The notes beneath the pieces were generated by a model. That model searched no databases and was not told the DNA's origin. It saw only the letters and a list, made by a program, of their open reading frames with translations. The translations under genes and the position numbers were made by a program. From the NCBI RefSeq assembly GCF_048553715.1, contig NZ_JBLZNC010000003.1, positions 186,001-250,000 of the forward strand: a stretch of DNA of 64,000 nucleotides. The letters are read 5' to 3'. Position 1 is the stretch's first letter; every line of letters starts with the position of its first letter. Shown here in pieces: positions 45,526 through 54,281 of the stretch. Source of the stretch: Sagittula sp048553715 (GTDB lineage Bacteria; Pseudomonadota; Alphaproteobacteria; Rhodobacterales; Rhodobacteraceae).

Positions 45526-45603
45526 GGCGGGCTCCCTTGCTGTGCCAGCGATTCCAGAAATGTACATACCTGTCAATTAAAACGTCATGAGTGACCGTTA
45601 TGC

Positions 45604-45632
45604 TTGTTGCGCGGGGCAGGTCTGCCTAGAAT
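45604..45632 (+). promoter_or_regulatory. TetR promoter with internal dyad, possibly leaderless
   Basis: TTGTTG (45604-45609) and TAGAAT (45627-45632) are spaced by 17 bases, and the ATG begins at 45639, about where transcription should start. The dyad GGCAG-GT-CTGCC (45615-45626) fills the spacer directly before the -10, a natural autoregulatory site. Confidence 0.5.
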
Positions 45633-45638
45633 GGCGTC

Positions 45639-46280
45639 ATGACGCAGCAGGATATTCAGGATCAGACAGGCTGGCGCGGATCACGAGAGGTCTGGCTGGA
45701 TGCGGCGCGGGCGGCCCTGATCGACCACGGGATCGACGCGGTGAAGGTGCAGCCGCTCGCCACGGGATTGGGGCTGTCGCGCACCAGCTTTTACTGGTTT
45801 TTCAAAGACCGCGCCGCGCTGCTTCAGGCCTTGCAGGACGACTGGGAGGCCGCGAACACGCAGGCGCTTGTTTCGGCGGCGGCGGCCTATGCGGCCACGA
45901 TCCCCGAGGCGGTGTTGAACGTCATCAGCGTGTTTCTGGATGCGCAGGGGTTTTCGCCGCGCTACGACATGGCGGTGCGCGGCTGGGCGCATCGTGATGC
46001 ACAGGTGGCGGCGCGTGTCAGCGCCGCAGACGACCGGCGGCTGGCGGCAATCCGCGAGATGTTTCTCAGGTTCGGGTTCGACGCGGGCGAGGCAGACGTG
46101 CGCGCGCGGACCATCTATCTGGTGCAGATCGGCTATATCGCCTTGCAGACAGAGGAAACACTGGCCGATCGCATGGCGCGTATCCCCGCCTATGTGCAGA
46201 CCTTTGCGGGGCAGCCGCCCAGTGTCGCCGATCTGGCGCGGTTTCATGCACGCCACGGCGGGGCAGGGGGCGGGCCTTAG
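45639..46280 (+). CDS. TetR-family regulator near the demethylase gene
   Basis: This 213-residue product has a TetR HTH near residues 27-60 (A-L-I-D-H-G-I-D-A-V-K-V-Q-P-L-A through S-R-T-S-F-Y-W-F-F-K-D) and a helical C-terminal domain. It is divergent from the flavoenzyme across 113 bases and probably regulates it. Its 3' end overlaps the convergent LysR gene by four bases. Its promoter geometry suggests a leaderless mRNA. Confidence 0.88.
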   Translation: MTQQDIQDQTGWRGSREVWLDAARAALIDHGIDAVKVQPLATGLGLSRTSFYWFFKDRAALLQALQDDWEAANTQALVSAAAAYAATIPEAVLNVISVFLDAQGFSPRYDMAVRGWAHRDAQVAARVSAADDRRLAAIREMFLRFGFDAGEADVRARTIYLVQIGYIALQTEETLADRMARIPAYVQTFAGQPPSVADLARFHARHGGAGGGP

Positions 46281-47158
46281 GGCAGGGAGGCCGCCAGCCA
46301 GTCGCGAAACACCAACGCCTCGCGCGAAGCCTTGGCGTGGGTGTGCAGATAAAAGCTTTGGGGTGAGGGCATGCGCTGCGCGACCAACGGGCAAAGGGTC
46401 TCATCGTCGATGAGCTTCTGGATCAATCCGGTCCAGCCCAGCACAGCGCCCACCCCGTCGCGCGCGAGCTGCAGCGCGATCATGTGATTGTTGACCACGA
46501 TGCCCCGCGCGCTGGGCGCGGGCAGCCCGAAATGGGCGAACCACTCCGCCCAGCCGGTCCAGTCCAGCCCGTCGGCCACCACATGGATCAGCGGCAGATG
46601 GCGCAAATCATCGGGGCCGCGCAGGGGGTGCCTGCGCGCGAAGTCAGCCGTGCCCAGGGGCAGGATGTGGTCGGTGAACAGCGGCAGGTGGCCTGTGCCC
46701 TCCTCCGGAGTGGGGCCGTAGTGAATGCTCAGATCGGCGCGCCCTGCAGGGGTGGCGGTGTCGCTGACCAGTTGCGAGACGATAATCTCGGGGCGCACCT
46801 TCCAAAAGGCGGTCAGCTGCGGCGTCAGCCAGTAGGCGCTGACGGCGGTGGTGGTGTGCACCACCACGTCCCGAGCATCGCCCGTGGTGCGCACGTCCCG
46901 CACCGCCTCTGCCATGCCTTCAAAGCCGCGTTGCAGGGCGACAAACAGATAGGCCCCAGCTTCGGTCAGCTCGACCCCGCGATGCTGGCGGCGAAACAGC
47001 GGGCAGCCAAGATCGGATTCGACTCGCTTGATCTGATGGCTGACCGCAGCGGGGGTCACATTCAGCTCGGTCGCGGCACTTTTGAAGCTGAGATTCCGCG
47101 CCGCTGCCTCAAAACATAGCAGGGCATTCAGCGAAGGCAGGTCATAATGTCGGGGCAT
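46277..47158 (-). CDS. LysR-family regulator (GcvA-like), divergent from the Rieske gene
   Basis: The 293-residue product begins P-S-L-N-A-L-L-C-F-E-A-A-A-R-N-L-S-F, with the HTH about 20-45 and H-Q-I-K-R-V-E, typical of GcvA-type LysR regulators. It is back-to-back with the Rieske oxygenase gene, and a perfect inverted repeat TGAGTT-N10-AACTCA lies between them. It likely activates the oxygenase operon in response to the betaine or a product. Confidence 0.88.
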   Translation of the reverse strand: MPRHYDLPSLNALLCFEAAARNLSFKSAATELNVTPAAVSHQIKRVESDLGCPLFRRQHRGVELTEAGAYLFVALQRGFEGMAEAVRDVRTTGDARDVVVHTTTAVSAYWLTPQLTAFWKVRPEIIVSQLVSDTATPAGRADLSIHYGPTPEEGTGHLPLFTDHILPLGTADFARRHPLRGPDDLRHLPLIHVVADGLDWTGWAEWFAHFGLPAPSARGIVVNNHMIALQLARDGVGAVLGWTGLIQKLIDDETLCPLVAQRMPSPQSFYLHTHAKASREALVFRDWLAASLP

Positions 47159-47195
47159 TGTGTCGCTTTTGGTCGGGGGCAGGTCGATATTGGTC

Positions 47196-47217
47196 TGAGT
47201 TTAAAAAATCTAACTCA
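47196..47217. promoter_or_regulatory. LysR operator candidate before the Rieske oxygenase
   Basis: TGAGTT (47196-47201) and AACTCA (47212-47217) are perfect arms around a 10-base A/T-rich centre. It lies 38 bases from the LysR start and 86 from the oxygenase start, the usual place for a LysR-type site. Confidence 0.6.
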
Positions 47218-47302
47218 AGGTGAGAATTATTGCCATTGATAGGCGCATATTCACGCTGTCACGCAAGGCATAAGATTAGTTTTCCCGCATGAGGTTCTTG
47301 CC

Positions 47303-48535
47303 ATGCCCCTTGATCTGTCCGACCTGCTGGCGCAGCACATGCCCGGCCATTCGCTGGACCGCGCCTTCTACACCGATCCTGAAATCTATGCGCAGGATCT
47401 CGAGACGATCTTTTACCGCGAGTGGCAGTTTGCCATTCCCGCCTGCCAGCTGACGAAAACAGGGGCTTACGCGCGGGTGCAGATCGGCGCGTATAACGTG
47501 GTTCTGGTGCGCGGCGCGGATGGTGAGATCCGCGGCTTTCACAATTCCTGCCGTCACCGTGGATCGGTGCTGTGCAAAGCGCGCGAGGGCGCGGTGGCCA
47601 AGCTGACCTGCCCCTACCATCAGTGGACCTACGATCTGGATGGGCGGCTGATCTGGGCGCGTGACATGGGGCCGGATTTCGACCCCAGCCAACACAGCCT
47701 CAAACCGGTGCATGTGCGCGATCTGGCGGGGCTGATCTATATCTGTCTGGCCGAGGATGCGCCGGATTTCGACAGTTTTGCGGACACCGCGCGCCCCTAT
47801 CTTGCGGTGCATGATCTGGATCGGGCCAAGGTGGCCTACCAGTCGTCCATCATCGAAAAGGGCAACTGGAAGCTGGTCTGGGAGAACAACCGCGAATGTT
47901 ACCATTGCGCGGGCACGCACCCCGCGTTGTGCCGGTCCTTCCCGCTGGACCCTGCGGTCGCAGGTGTGTCCGCCGATGGCGAGACGCCGCCGCAACTGCA
48001 AAGCCATTTCGACAAATGCGAAGCCGCCGGCGCGCCGTCGCGCTTTGTGATGGCGGGTTACGCGGGGCAATACCGGCTGGCGCGCATGCCGCTGCAAGAG
48101 CGCGCGCTGTCCTACACAATGGACCTGCAGCCCGCGTCAAAGCGGTTCCTCGGGCGGGTCAGCGTGCCCGATGCAGGGACCTTGCTGAAATTCCACTACC
48201 CCTCGACGTGGAACCACTTTCTGCCGGACATCTCGCTGACCTTCCGCGTCACCCCCATCGGGCCGCAGGAAACAGAGGTGACCACCACTTGGCTGGTGGA
48301 CAAGGACGCGGTTGAAGGGGTTGATTACGACATCCAACGGCTGACAGAGGTCTGGCTGGCCACCAATGACGAGGACCGCCAGATCGTCGAGGACAACCAG
48401 CTGGGCATCAACTCTCCCGCATATACACCCGGTCCCTACAGCCCGGTGATGGAGGATGGTGTGGTCCAGTTTGTCGATTGGTACGTCAAAACCCTGCAGC
48501 GTGGCATGGGGCCGCGTGCGGTCGCGGCGGAGTGA
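47303..48535 (+). CDS. Rieske non-haem iron oxygenase, betaine N-demethylase (Stc2/GbcA-like)
   Basis: This 410-residue oxygenase has the Rieske cluster motif C83-R-H85 ... C103-P-Y-H106 and the catalytic iron region N-N-R-E-C-Y-H-C-A-G-T-H with Glu198, His201 and His206. Such enzymes oxidatively remove a methyl group from quaternary amines. Details such as A-L-C-R-S-F-P-L-D-P and Y-P-S-T-W-N-H resemble, from memory, the proline-betaine demethylase Stc2 more than glycine-betaine GbcA, so stachydrine or a relative is the better guess. GAGG precedes the ATG. The reductase starts 4 bases after its stop. Confidence 0.82.
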   Translation: MPLDLSDLLAQHMPGHSLDRAFYTDPEIYAQDLETIFYREWQFAIPACQLTKTGAYARVQIGAYNVVLVRGADGEIRGFHNSCRHRGSVLCKAREGAVAKLTCPYHQWTYDLDGRLIWARDMGPDFDPSQHSLKPVHVRDLAGLIYICLAEDAPDFDSFADTARPYLAVHDLDRAKVAYQSSIIEKGNWKLVWENNRECYHCAGTHPALCRSFPLDPAVAGVSADGETPPQLQSHFDKCEAAGAPSRFVMAGYAGQYRLARMPLQERALSYTMDLQPASKRFLGRVSVPDAGTLLKFHYPSTWNHFLPDISLTFRVTPIGPQETEVTTTWLVDKDAVEGVDYDIQRLTEVWLATNDEDRQIVEDNQLGINSPAYTPGPYSPVMEDGVVQFVDWYVKTLQRGMGPRAVAAE

Positions 48536-48539
48536 TGCG

Positions 48540-49604
48540 ATGACAGCCATGACGCCGACGCTGGCCTTCTGGTCCGATGACGAGCCGCTGGAATGCGTCT
48601 CCTTTCTGCCGGAGACGCCCAATGTGGTCACCTTTACCTTTCAGGCACCGTCCGGGGCGCTGTTTCGCTACAAGCCGGGACAGTTTCTGACGCTGGAGCT
48701 GCCGGTGGCGGGCGGGCCGTTGCACCGCACCTACACCATCAGCTCCGCCCCGTCGCGGCCCACGTCGCTGACCATCACGGTCAAGGCGCAAGAAGGGTCC
48801 TTGGGGACGCGCTGGATGCTGGACAACCTACGTCCGGGCATGCGCCTGAAAGCGATCGGGCCGGGGGGGCATTTCTCGCATCTCAACCATCCCTCGCCAA
48901 AATATCTGTTTATCTCGGCAGGCTCGGGGATCACCCCGATGATGTCGATGACCACCGCCATGTATGACGCGGGCCGCGATCCCGACATTGTGTTCGTCAA
49001 CTGCGCGCGCCGCCCGTCCGAGATCATCTTTCGTGAACGGCTGGAACATATGGCCTCGCGCATCACGGGGATCGAGCTGGCCTGGGTGGTCGAGCAAACC
49101 GACCGCTACCATCCGTGGACCGGCTATCGCGGGCAGTTCAACCAGCTGATGCTGGGTCTGGTGGCGCCGGACTATCTGGAACGCGAAGTGTTCTGCTGCG
49201 GGCCGGAGCCGTTCATGACTGCCGTGCGCGAGGCGCTGGCGGGTCTGGGCTTTGACATGGACCGCTACCATCAGGAAAGCTTTAACGCGCCGGTGGGCGA
49301 AACCGGCGAGGTGCCTGATGATGTGACGCTCGACGAAGAGGCGCGCGCGCAGGTCGAATTCCTGACCTCTGGTGCCGTGGTCGACTGTGCCGAGACGGAA
49401 ACCTTGCTGGGGGCCGCGCGCTCTGCCGGGTTGGTGATCCCGTCGGGCTGCACCTTTGGGGTGTGTGGCACCTGCAAGGTGCGCAAGACCGAAGGCACGG
49501 TGCATATGGTCCACAACGGCGGAATCACCGAGGATGAAATCGCCGAAGGCTATGTTCTGGCCTGCTGTTCGAACCCCATCGGCAAGGTGGCCATCGAGGC
49601 GTGA
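48540..49604 (+). CDS. Oxygenase reductase with FAD and plant-type 2Fe-2S domains (GbcB-like)
   Basis: This 354-residue product starts at 48540. It has an FAD motif R-T-Y-T-I-S-S near 63, an NAD motif G-S-G-I-T-P-M near 129, C-G-P-E-P near 220, and a C-terminal ferredoxin domain with Cys304, Cys309, Cys312 and Cys342 (C-x4-C-x2-C-x29-C). It should pass electrons from NAD(P)H to the Rieske oxygenase just upstream. Confidence 0.9.
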   Translation: MTAMTPTLAFWSDDEPLECVSFLPETPNVVTFTFQAPSGALFRYKPGQFLTLELPVAGGPLHRTYTISSAPSRPTSLTITVKAQEGSLGTRWMLDNLRPGMRLKAIGPGGHFSHLNHPSPKYLFISAGSGITPMMSMTTAMYDAGRDPDIVFVNCARRPSEIIFRERLEHMASRITGIELAWVVEQTDRYHPWTGYRGQFNQLMLGLVAPDYLEREVFCCGPEPFMTAVREALAGLGFDMDRYHQESFNAPVGETGEVPDDVTLDEEARAQVEFLTSGAVVDCAETETLLGAARSAGLVIPSGCTFGVCGTCKVRKTEGTVHMVHNGGITEDEIAEGYVLACCSNPIGKVAIEA

Positions 49605-49723
49605 CACCGCAAAAGACAGGCGGACGCATAGCAAACATGCGTTTGCCGCAAGCCGTGCGCAATTTCGTTTAATCCCCCGCGCGAAGGCGTTATGAGGGCC
49701 TGACGCATTTGTGGAGGGAACCA

Positions 49724-51571
49724 ATGCCGCGCTATCGTTCGAGAACCAGCACCCATGGCCGCAACATGGCAGGCGCCCGTGGCCTGTGGCGTGCGACAGG
49801 GATGACGGACGGCGATTTCGGCAAGCCGATCATCGCCATCGTGAACTCCTTTACCCAGTTTGTGCCCGGTCACGTCCACCTGAAGGATCTGGGCCAGATG
49901 GTCGCCCGCGAGGTCGAGGCCGCAGGCGGGGTTGCCAAGGAATTCAACACCATCGCCGTGGATGACGGCATCGCCATGGGCCACGACGGCATGCTGTATT
50001 CGCTGCCCTCGCGCGAGGTGATTGCCGATTCCGTGGAATATATGGTCAACGCCCACTGCGCCGACGCGATTGTCTGCATCTCGAACTGTGACAAGATCAC
50101 GCCCGGCATGATGATGGCCGCCATGCGCCTGAACGTGCCGGCGATCTTTGTCTCCGGCGGTCCGATGGAGGCCGGCAAGGTCGACATCGAAGGGCTGGAC
50201 GTCAAAAAGGTCGATCTGGTCGATGCCATGGTGGCGGCGGCCTCAGAGACTTACACCGACGAACAGGTGCAGCATATCGAGGAAAACGCCTGCCCGACCT
50301 GCGGATCGTGTTCGGGCATGTTCACCGCCAACTCGATGAACTGTCTGGCCGAGGCGCTGGGCCTTGCGCTGCCGGGCAACGGCTCGACGCTGGCGACCCA
50401 CGCAGACCGCAAACAGCTGTTCCTCGAAGCAGGGCGCAAGATCGTCGAGATCACCAAGCGTCACTACAACGACGAGGAAAAAGGTCTGCTTCCGCGCGAG
50501 ATCGCGACCTTTGAGGCCTTCGAGAACGCCATGTCGCTGGACATTGCCATGGGCGGGTCGACCAACACGGTCCTGCACCTGCTGGCCATCGCAGCCGAGG
50601 GCGGCGTGAACTTTACCATGGATGACATCGACCGGCTGTCGCGCAAGGTGCCCTGCCTGTGCAAGGTCGCGCCGAACATCGAAAATGTCCATATGGAGGA
50701 TGTGCACCGCGCCGGTGGCATCTTCTCGATCCTTGGTGAGCTCAGCCGCGCGGGCCTGCTGCACAACGACTGTGCCACGGTGCATGCGTCCAGCATGGGC
50801 GAGGCGATTGCTAAGTGGGACATCAAAGTGGCCAACAACCCCGAAGCGGAAAACCTGTTTAAGGCGGCCCCCGGTGGGGTGCGCACGACGCAGGCGTTCT
50901 CGACCGAGAACCGGTTTAAGGAGCTCGACACCGACCGTGAAAACGGTGTGATCCGGTCCAAGGAGCACGCCTTTAGCCAGGATGGCGGTCTGGCGGTTCT
51001 GTTCGGCAATATCGCGCAGGACGGCTGTATCGTGAAAACAGCAGGTGTGGATGCATCGATCCTGAAATTTACCGGCACCGCGCATGTCTGCGAATCCCAG
51101 GACACTGCCGTCAGCGACATTCTGACCGGCAAGGTCAAAGAGGGCGACGTGGTGGTGATCCGCTACGAAGGCCCCAAAGGCGGCCCCGGCATGCAGGAAA
51201 TGCTGTACCCGACCTCTTACCTGAAATCCAAAGGTCTGGGCAAAGCCTGCGCGTTGCTGACCGATGGCCGCTTTTCGGGTGGCACCTCCGGTCTGTCCAT
51301 CGGACACGTCTCGCCCGAAGCGGCCGAAGGCGGCACCATCGGGTTGGTGGAAAAGGGCGACAAGATCGAGATCGACATCCCCAATCGTTCGATCCATCTG
51401 GCGGTGGACGATGCCACGCTGGCCGCGCGCCGTGCGGCCCGTGACGAAAAGGGGTGGAAACCCGAAGAAAAACGCACACGCAAAGTGTCGACCGCGCTCA
51501 AGGCCTATGCCGCGCTTGCGACCTCCGCGGCCAAGGGCGCGGTGCGCGATGTGGATCAATTGAACAACTGA
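49724..51571 (+). CDS. ilvD: Dihydroxy-acid dehydratase
   Basis: IlvD dehydrates dihydroxy acids in valine, isoleucine and leucine synthesis. The 615-residue product begins M-P-R-Y-R-S-R-T-S-T-H-G and has the cluster-binding C-I-S-N-C-D-K-I near residue 120 and C-P-T-C-G-S-C-S-G-M-F near 195, plus T-D-G-R-F-S-G-G-T-S-G near 517. GTGGAGGG precedes the start. It is a single gene with its own terminator, independent of the flanking betaine and glycerol loci. Confidence 0.97.
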   Translation: MPRYRSRTSTHGRNMAGARGLWRATGMTDGDFGKPIIAIVNSFTQFVPGHVHLKDLGQMVAREVEAAGGVAKEFNTIAVDDGIAMGHDGMLYSLPSREVIADSVEYMVNAHCADAIVCISNCDKITPGMMMAAMRLNVPAIFVSGGPMEAGKVDIEGLDVKKVDLVDAMVAAASETYTDEQVQHIEENACPTCGSCSGMFTANSMNCLAEALGLALPGNGSTLATHADRKQLFLEAGRKIVEITKRHYNDEEKGLLPREIATFEAFENAMSLDIAMGGSTNTVLHLLAIAAEGGVNFTMDDIDRLSRKVPCLCKVAPNIENVHMEDVHRAGGIFSILGELSRAGLLHNDCATVHASSMGEAIAKWDIKVANNPEAENLFKAAPGGVRTTQAFSTENRFKELDTDRENGVIRSKEHAFSQDGGLAVLFGNIAQDGCIVKTAGVDASILKFTGTAHVCESQDTAVSDILTGKVKEGDVVVIRYEGPKGGPGMQEMLYPTSYLKSKGLGKACALLTDGRFSGGTSGLSIGHVSPEAAEGGTIGLVEKGDKIEIDIPNRSIHLAVDDATLAARRAARDEKGWKPEEKRTRKVSTALKAYAALATSAAKGAVRDVDQLNN

Positions 51572-51596
51572 TCTGCCAGAGTGCTGAACACCATAG

Positions 51597-51628
51597 GCCC
51601 GCGTGACATCCGTTGCGCGGGCTTTTTT
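51597..51628 (+). terminator. Intrinsic terminator of ilvD
   Basis: GCCCGCG (51597-51603) pairs with CGCGGGC (51616-51622), directly followed by TTTTTT. It lies 26 bases after the ilvD stop. Confidence 0.85.
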
Positions 51629-51642
51629 GCGACCTGTCGCGC

Positions 51643-52404
51643 TCAGCCTGTCACAACGATCTGCGTGCCCCACCCCTCGCACCGGCTGGCCACGGCATCC
51701 GGCAAAGGCTTGTCTGTGAAAAACGTGTCGACCTCGGACAGGGAGGCGATTTTGGCCGGGGCAGAGCGGGTGAATTTGGAGTGGTCGGAGACCAGAAAGC
51801 TTTGTCTTGACTGGCGCAGAATGGCTTGGCTGACGCTGATTTCCTGAATGTCGAAGTCCAGCAGATCGCCGTCCTGATCCAGCGCGGAACAGCCGATCAC
51901 AGCCACGTCGAATTTGAACTTGGCGATGGTTTCCGCCGCCAGCGTGCCGACCAATCCACCATCCGACCGCCGCAGCGCACCGCCCGTCACGATGATTTCG
52001 CAGTCGGGATTCGCCACCAGAATGTTGGCCACATTCATGTTGTTCGTCACCACCATGAGATTCGTGTGATGTAGCAATTCACGCGCCACCGCTTCGGTGC
52101 TGGTGCCGATGTTCAGGAACAAAGCGATGTCATTGGGGATTCGTTTTGCACATGCACGGGCGATTGCGGTCTTGCCATCGGGGTTGATGCTGCGCCGCTC
52201 CTCGTAGCCGATGTTCGTCGTCCCCGAGGGTAAAACCGCCCCGCCATGCACCCGTTCCAGCCGCCCGCTGTCGGCCAGATCCGCAAGATCGCGGCGGATG
52301 GTCTGCAAGGTGACGCCAAAGTGTTCGGCCAGATCCTCGACCGTGACTTTGCCATTTCTGCGCGCGATTTCAAGGATTTCGGGGTGGCGAAAGCTTTGGG
52401 ACAT
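51643..52404 (-). CDS. glpR: DeoR-family repressor, likely GlpR
   Basis: This 253-residue product has a DeoR winged helix, G-K-V-T-V-E-D-L-A-E-H-F-G-V-T-L-Q-T-I-R-R-D-L near 18-40, and a sugar-phosphate-binding C-domain with N-I-G-T-S-T-E near 98, F-K-F-D-V-A-V-I-G near 162 and D-H-S-K-F near 216. GlpR senses glycerol-3-phosphate and represses glp genes. Divergence from glpD, with AACGAA repeats between them, supports that identity. AAGGAAAG precedes its start. It is convergent with ilvD. Confidence 0.85.
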   Translation of the reverse strand: MSQSFRHPEILEIARRNGKVTVEDLAEHFGVTLQTIRRDLADLADSGRLERVHGGAVLPSGTTNIGYEERRSINPDGKTAIARACAKRIPNDIALFLNIGTSTEAVARELLHHTNLMVVTNNMNVANILVANPDCEIIVTGGALRRSDGGLVGTLAAETIAKFKFDVAVIGCSALDQDGDLLDFDIQEISVSQAILRQSRQSFLVSDHSKFTRSAPAKIASLSEVDTFFTDKPLPDAVASRCEGWGTQIVVTG

Positions 52405-52539
52405 AAGCGGTCTTTCCTTGTGGTCTGCGGGCAGTGTCCGACACCATAGGGGGCAGGGCGGTCCGCAATCAACGGGATAGGCGCGTCATTTTGCGTTTTC
52501 GCAATCCCGCTTTGTCAATTTTGTCGTTTGAGCGCGGTT

Positions 52540-52578
52540 TTGACGCTGCACCGCAGAAAACGAACATAAACGAAAATA
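52540..52578 (+). promoter_or_regulatory. Candidate glp promoter with GlpR repeats
   Basis: A -35-like TTGACG (52540-52545) is followed at 52557-52578 by tandem AACGAA units (AAACGAACATAAACGAAAA) covering the expected -10 region. A related TCGTTT unit lies at 52524-52529. The AACGAACATA core matches half of the E. coli GlpR site, so repressor binding here would block glpD transcription. Confidence 0.5.
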
Positions 52579-52644
52579 GGCCATTGCCAAAACGCGCGGT
52601 CTTTGTCACAAATCCGTAGCCATTTACGTTCGGGGAGGAGCCGC

Positions 52645-54231
52645 ATGGCCCAGACTGACAGCACCACGACCGATCTGTTCATCATCGGTGGCGGCATCAA
52701 CGGATGCGGCATTGCCCGGGATGCGGCCGGGCGTGGTTTGTCCGTATCTCTGGCTGAGATGAAGGACCTCGCCTGGGCGACCTCTTCTTCATCGACAAAG
52801 CTGTTCCACGGTGGCTTGCGCTATCTCGAATACTTCGAATTCCGGCTGGTGCGCGAGGCGCTGATCGAGCGGGAAACCCTGCTGCGCGCCATGCCGCATA
52901 TCTCTTGGCCGATGCGTTTTGTGCTGCCCTATCACCGCGACATGCGGTTTGAATCCAACACGCCCACGTCGAACCTGTTGTCTATGGTCATGCCGTGGAT
53001 GAAGGGGCGGCGCCCTGCGTGGCTGATCCGTTTGGGCCTGTTCATGTATGACCACCTCGGGGGGCGCAAAATCCTGCCGGGCACTACGTCGGTCGACCTC
53101 AAGGCGGGGGCCGAGGGCGCGCCGCTGCAGGAACGCTTTGAAAAGGCGTATGAATACTCTGACTGCTGGGTCGAGGATTCGCGGCTGGTGGTGTTGAACG
53201 CCCGCGACGCAGAGGCGCGCGGCGCCAAGATCATGACCCGGACAGAGGTGCTGTCCGCCACCCGCGAAGGCGACCGCTGGCGGGTCGAGACCCGCGATAC
53301 CGACAGTGGCGAGACCCGGACCCATCACGCGCGCATGCTGATCAACGCGGGCGGGCCGTGGGTCGGCGACATCATCCAGACAAAGGTGCGCATCAACTCG
53401 CGCGAGGGCGTCCGGCTGGTGCGCGGCTCGCATATCGTGACCAAAAAGCTTTACGATCACGACAAATGCTACTTCTTCCAAGGCACCGACGGGCGGATCA
53501 TCTTTGCCATTCCGTATGAGACTGATTTCACCCTGATCGGCACCACGGATGCGGAACATGATGACCCGTCTGTGTCGCCCGAATGCACGCCCGAGGAACG
53601 CGACTATCTGCTGAACTTCGCCAACCAGTATTTCAAGCAACAGCTTGGCGCGGAGGATGTGGTCTGGACCTACTCCGGCGTGCGGCCGCTCTATGACGAC
53701 GGGGCCAGCAGCGCCACCGCCGCCACCCGTGACTATACGCTAAAGGTCGACTCCACAGGGGCGCCCTTGTTGAATATCTTTGGCGGCAAGATCACCACCT
53801 ACCGCCGTCTGGCGGAAAGCGCGCTGGAGAAGATCGGCGAGCATCTGACGGTGGCAGAGCCCTGGACCGCAGGTGTGCCCTTGCCCGGCGGGGATTTCCC
53901 TGTCGATGGCGTGGCCACGCTGGTTGCCGGCTTGCGTCGAGATTACCCGTTCCTGACCGAGGGCCACGCCCTGCGTCTGGTGCGCGCCTATGGCACCGAG
54001 AGCCGCCAGATCCTTGGCCAGGCGGGGGGGCTTGCAGAGCTGGGCCGGGATTTCGGAGCCACTCTGACAGAGGCCGAGGTCATCTGGCTGATGGATCGTG
54101 AATATGCCCGCACCGCCGAGGATGTGGTGTGGCGTCGTAACAAGTTGGGGCTGCGTCTGAGCCAAGATCAGATTGCAGAATTGGACGACTGGATGGCAGC
54201 GCGGCGTAAGGCCGCCACCGCCGCCGAATAA
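52645..54231 (+). CDS. glpD: Glycerol-3-phosphate dehydrogenase (aerobic, FAD)
   Basis: GlpD oxidises glycerol-3-phosphate to dihydroxyacetone phosphate and passes electrons to quinone at the inner membrane. The 528-residue product starts at 52645 behind GGGGAGGAG. It has the FAD motif G-G-G-I-N-G-C-G near 14, S-S-S-T-K-L-F-H-G-G-L-R-Y-L near 46, and the C-terminal F-G-G-K-I-T-T-Y-R near 376. It opens the glycerol operon and is followed by the GlpS-like ATPase. Confidence 0.95.
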   Translation: MAQTDSTTTDLFIIGGGINGCGIARDAAGRGLSVSLAEMKDLAWATSSSSTKLFHGGLRYLEYFEFRLVREALIERETLLRAMPHISWPMRFVLPYHRDMRFESNTPTSNLLSMVMPWMKGRRPAWLIRLGLFMYDHLGGRKILPGTTSVDLKAGAEGAPLQERFEKAYEYSDCWVEDSRLVVLNARDAEARGAKIMTRTEVLSATREGDRWRVETRDTDSGETRTHHARMLINAGGPWVGDIIQTKVRINSREGVRLVRGSHIVTKKLYDHDKCYFFQGTDGRIIFAIPYETDFTLIGTTDAEHDDPSVSPECTPEERDYLLNFANQYFKQQLGAEDVVWTYSGVRPLYDDGASSATAATRDYTLKVDSTGAPLLNIFGGKITTYRRLAESALEKIGEHLTVAEPWTAGVPLPGGDFPVDGVATLVAGLRRDYPFLTEGHALRLVRAYGTESRQILGQAGGLAELGRDFGATLTEAEVIWLMDREYARTAEDVVWRRNKLGLRLSQDQIAELDDWMAARRKAATAAE

Positions 54232-54281
54232 CGATTTTCCGGGCGGAACGGAGCCGCCTGTAGACAAAAGGGGGGACAGGG

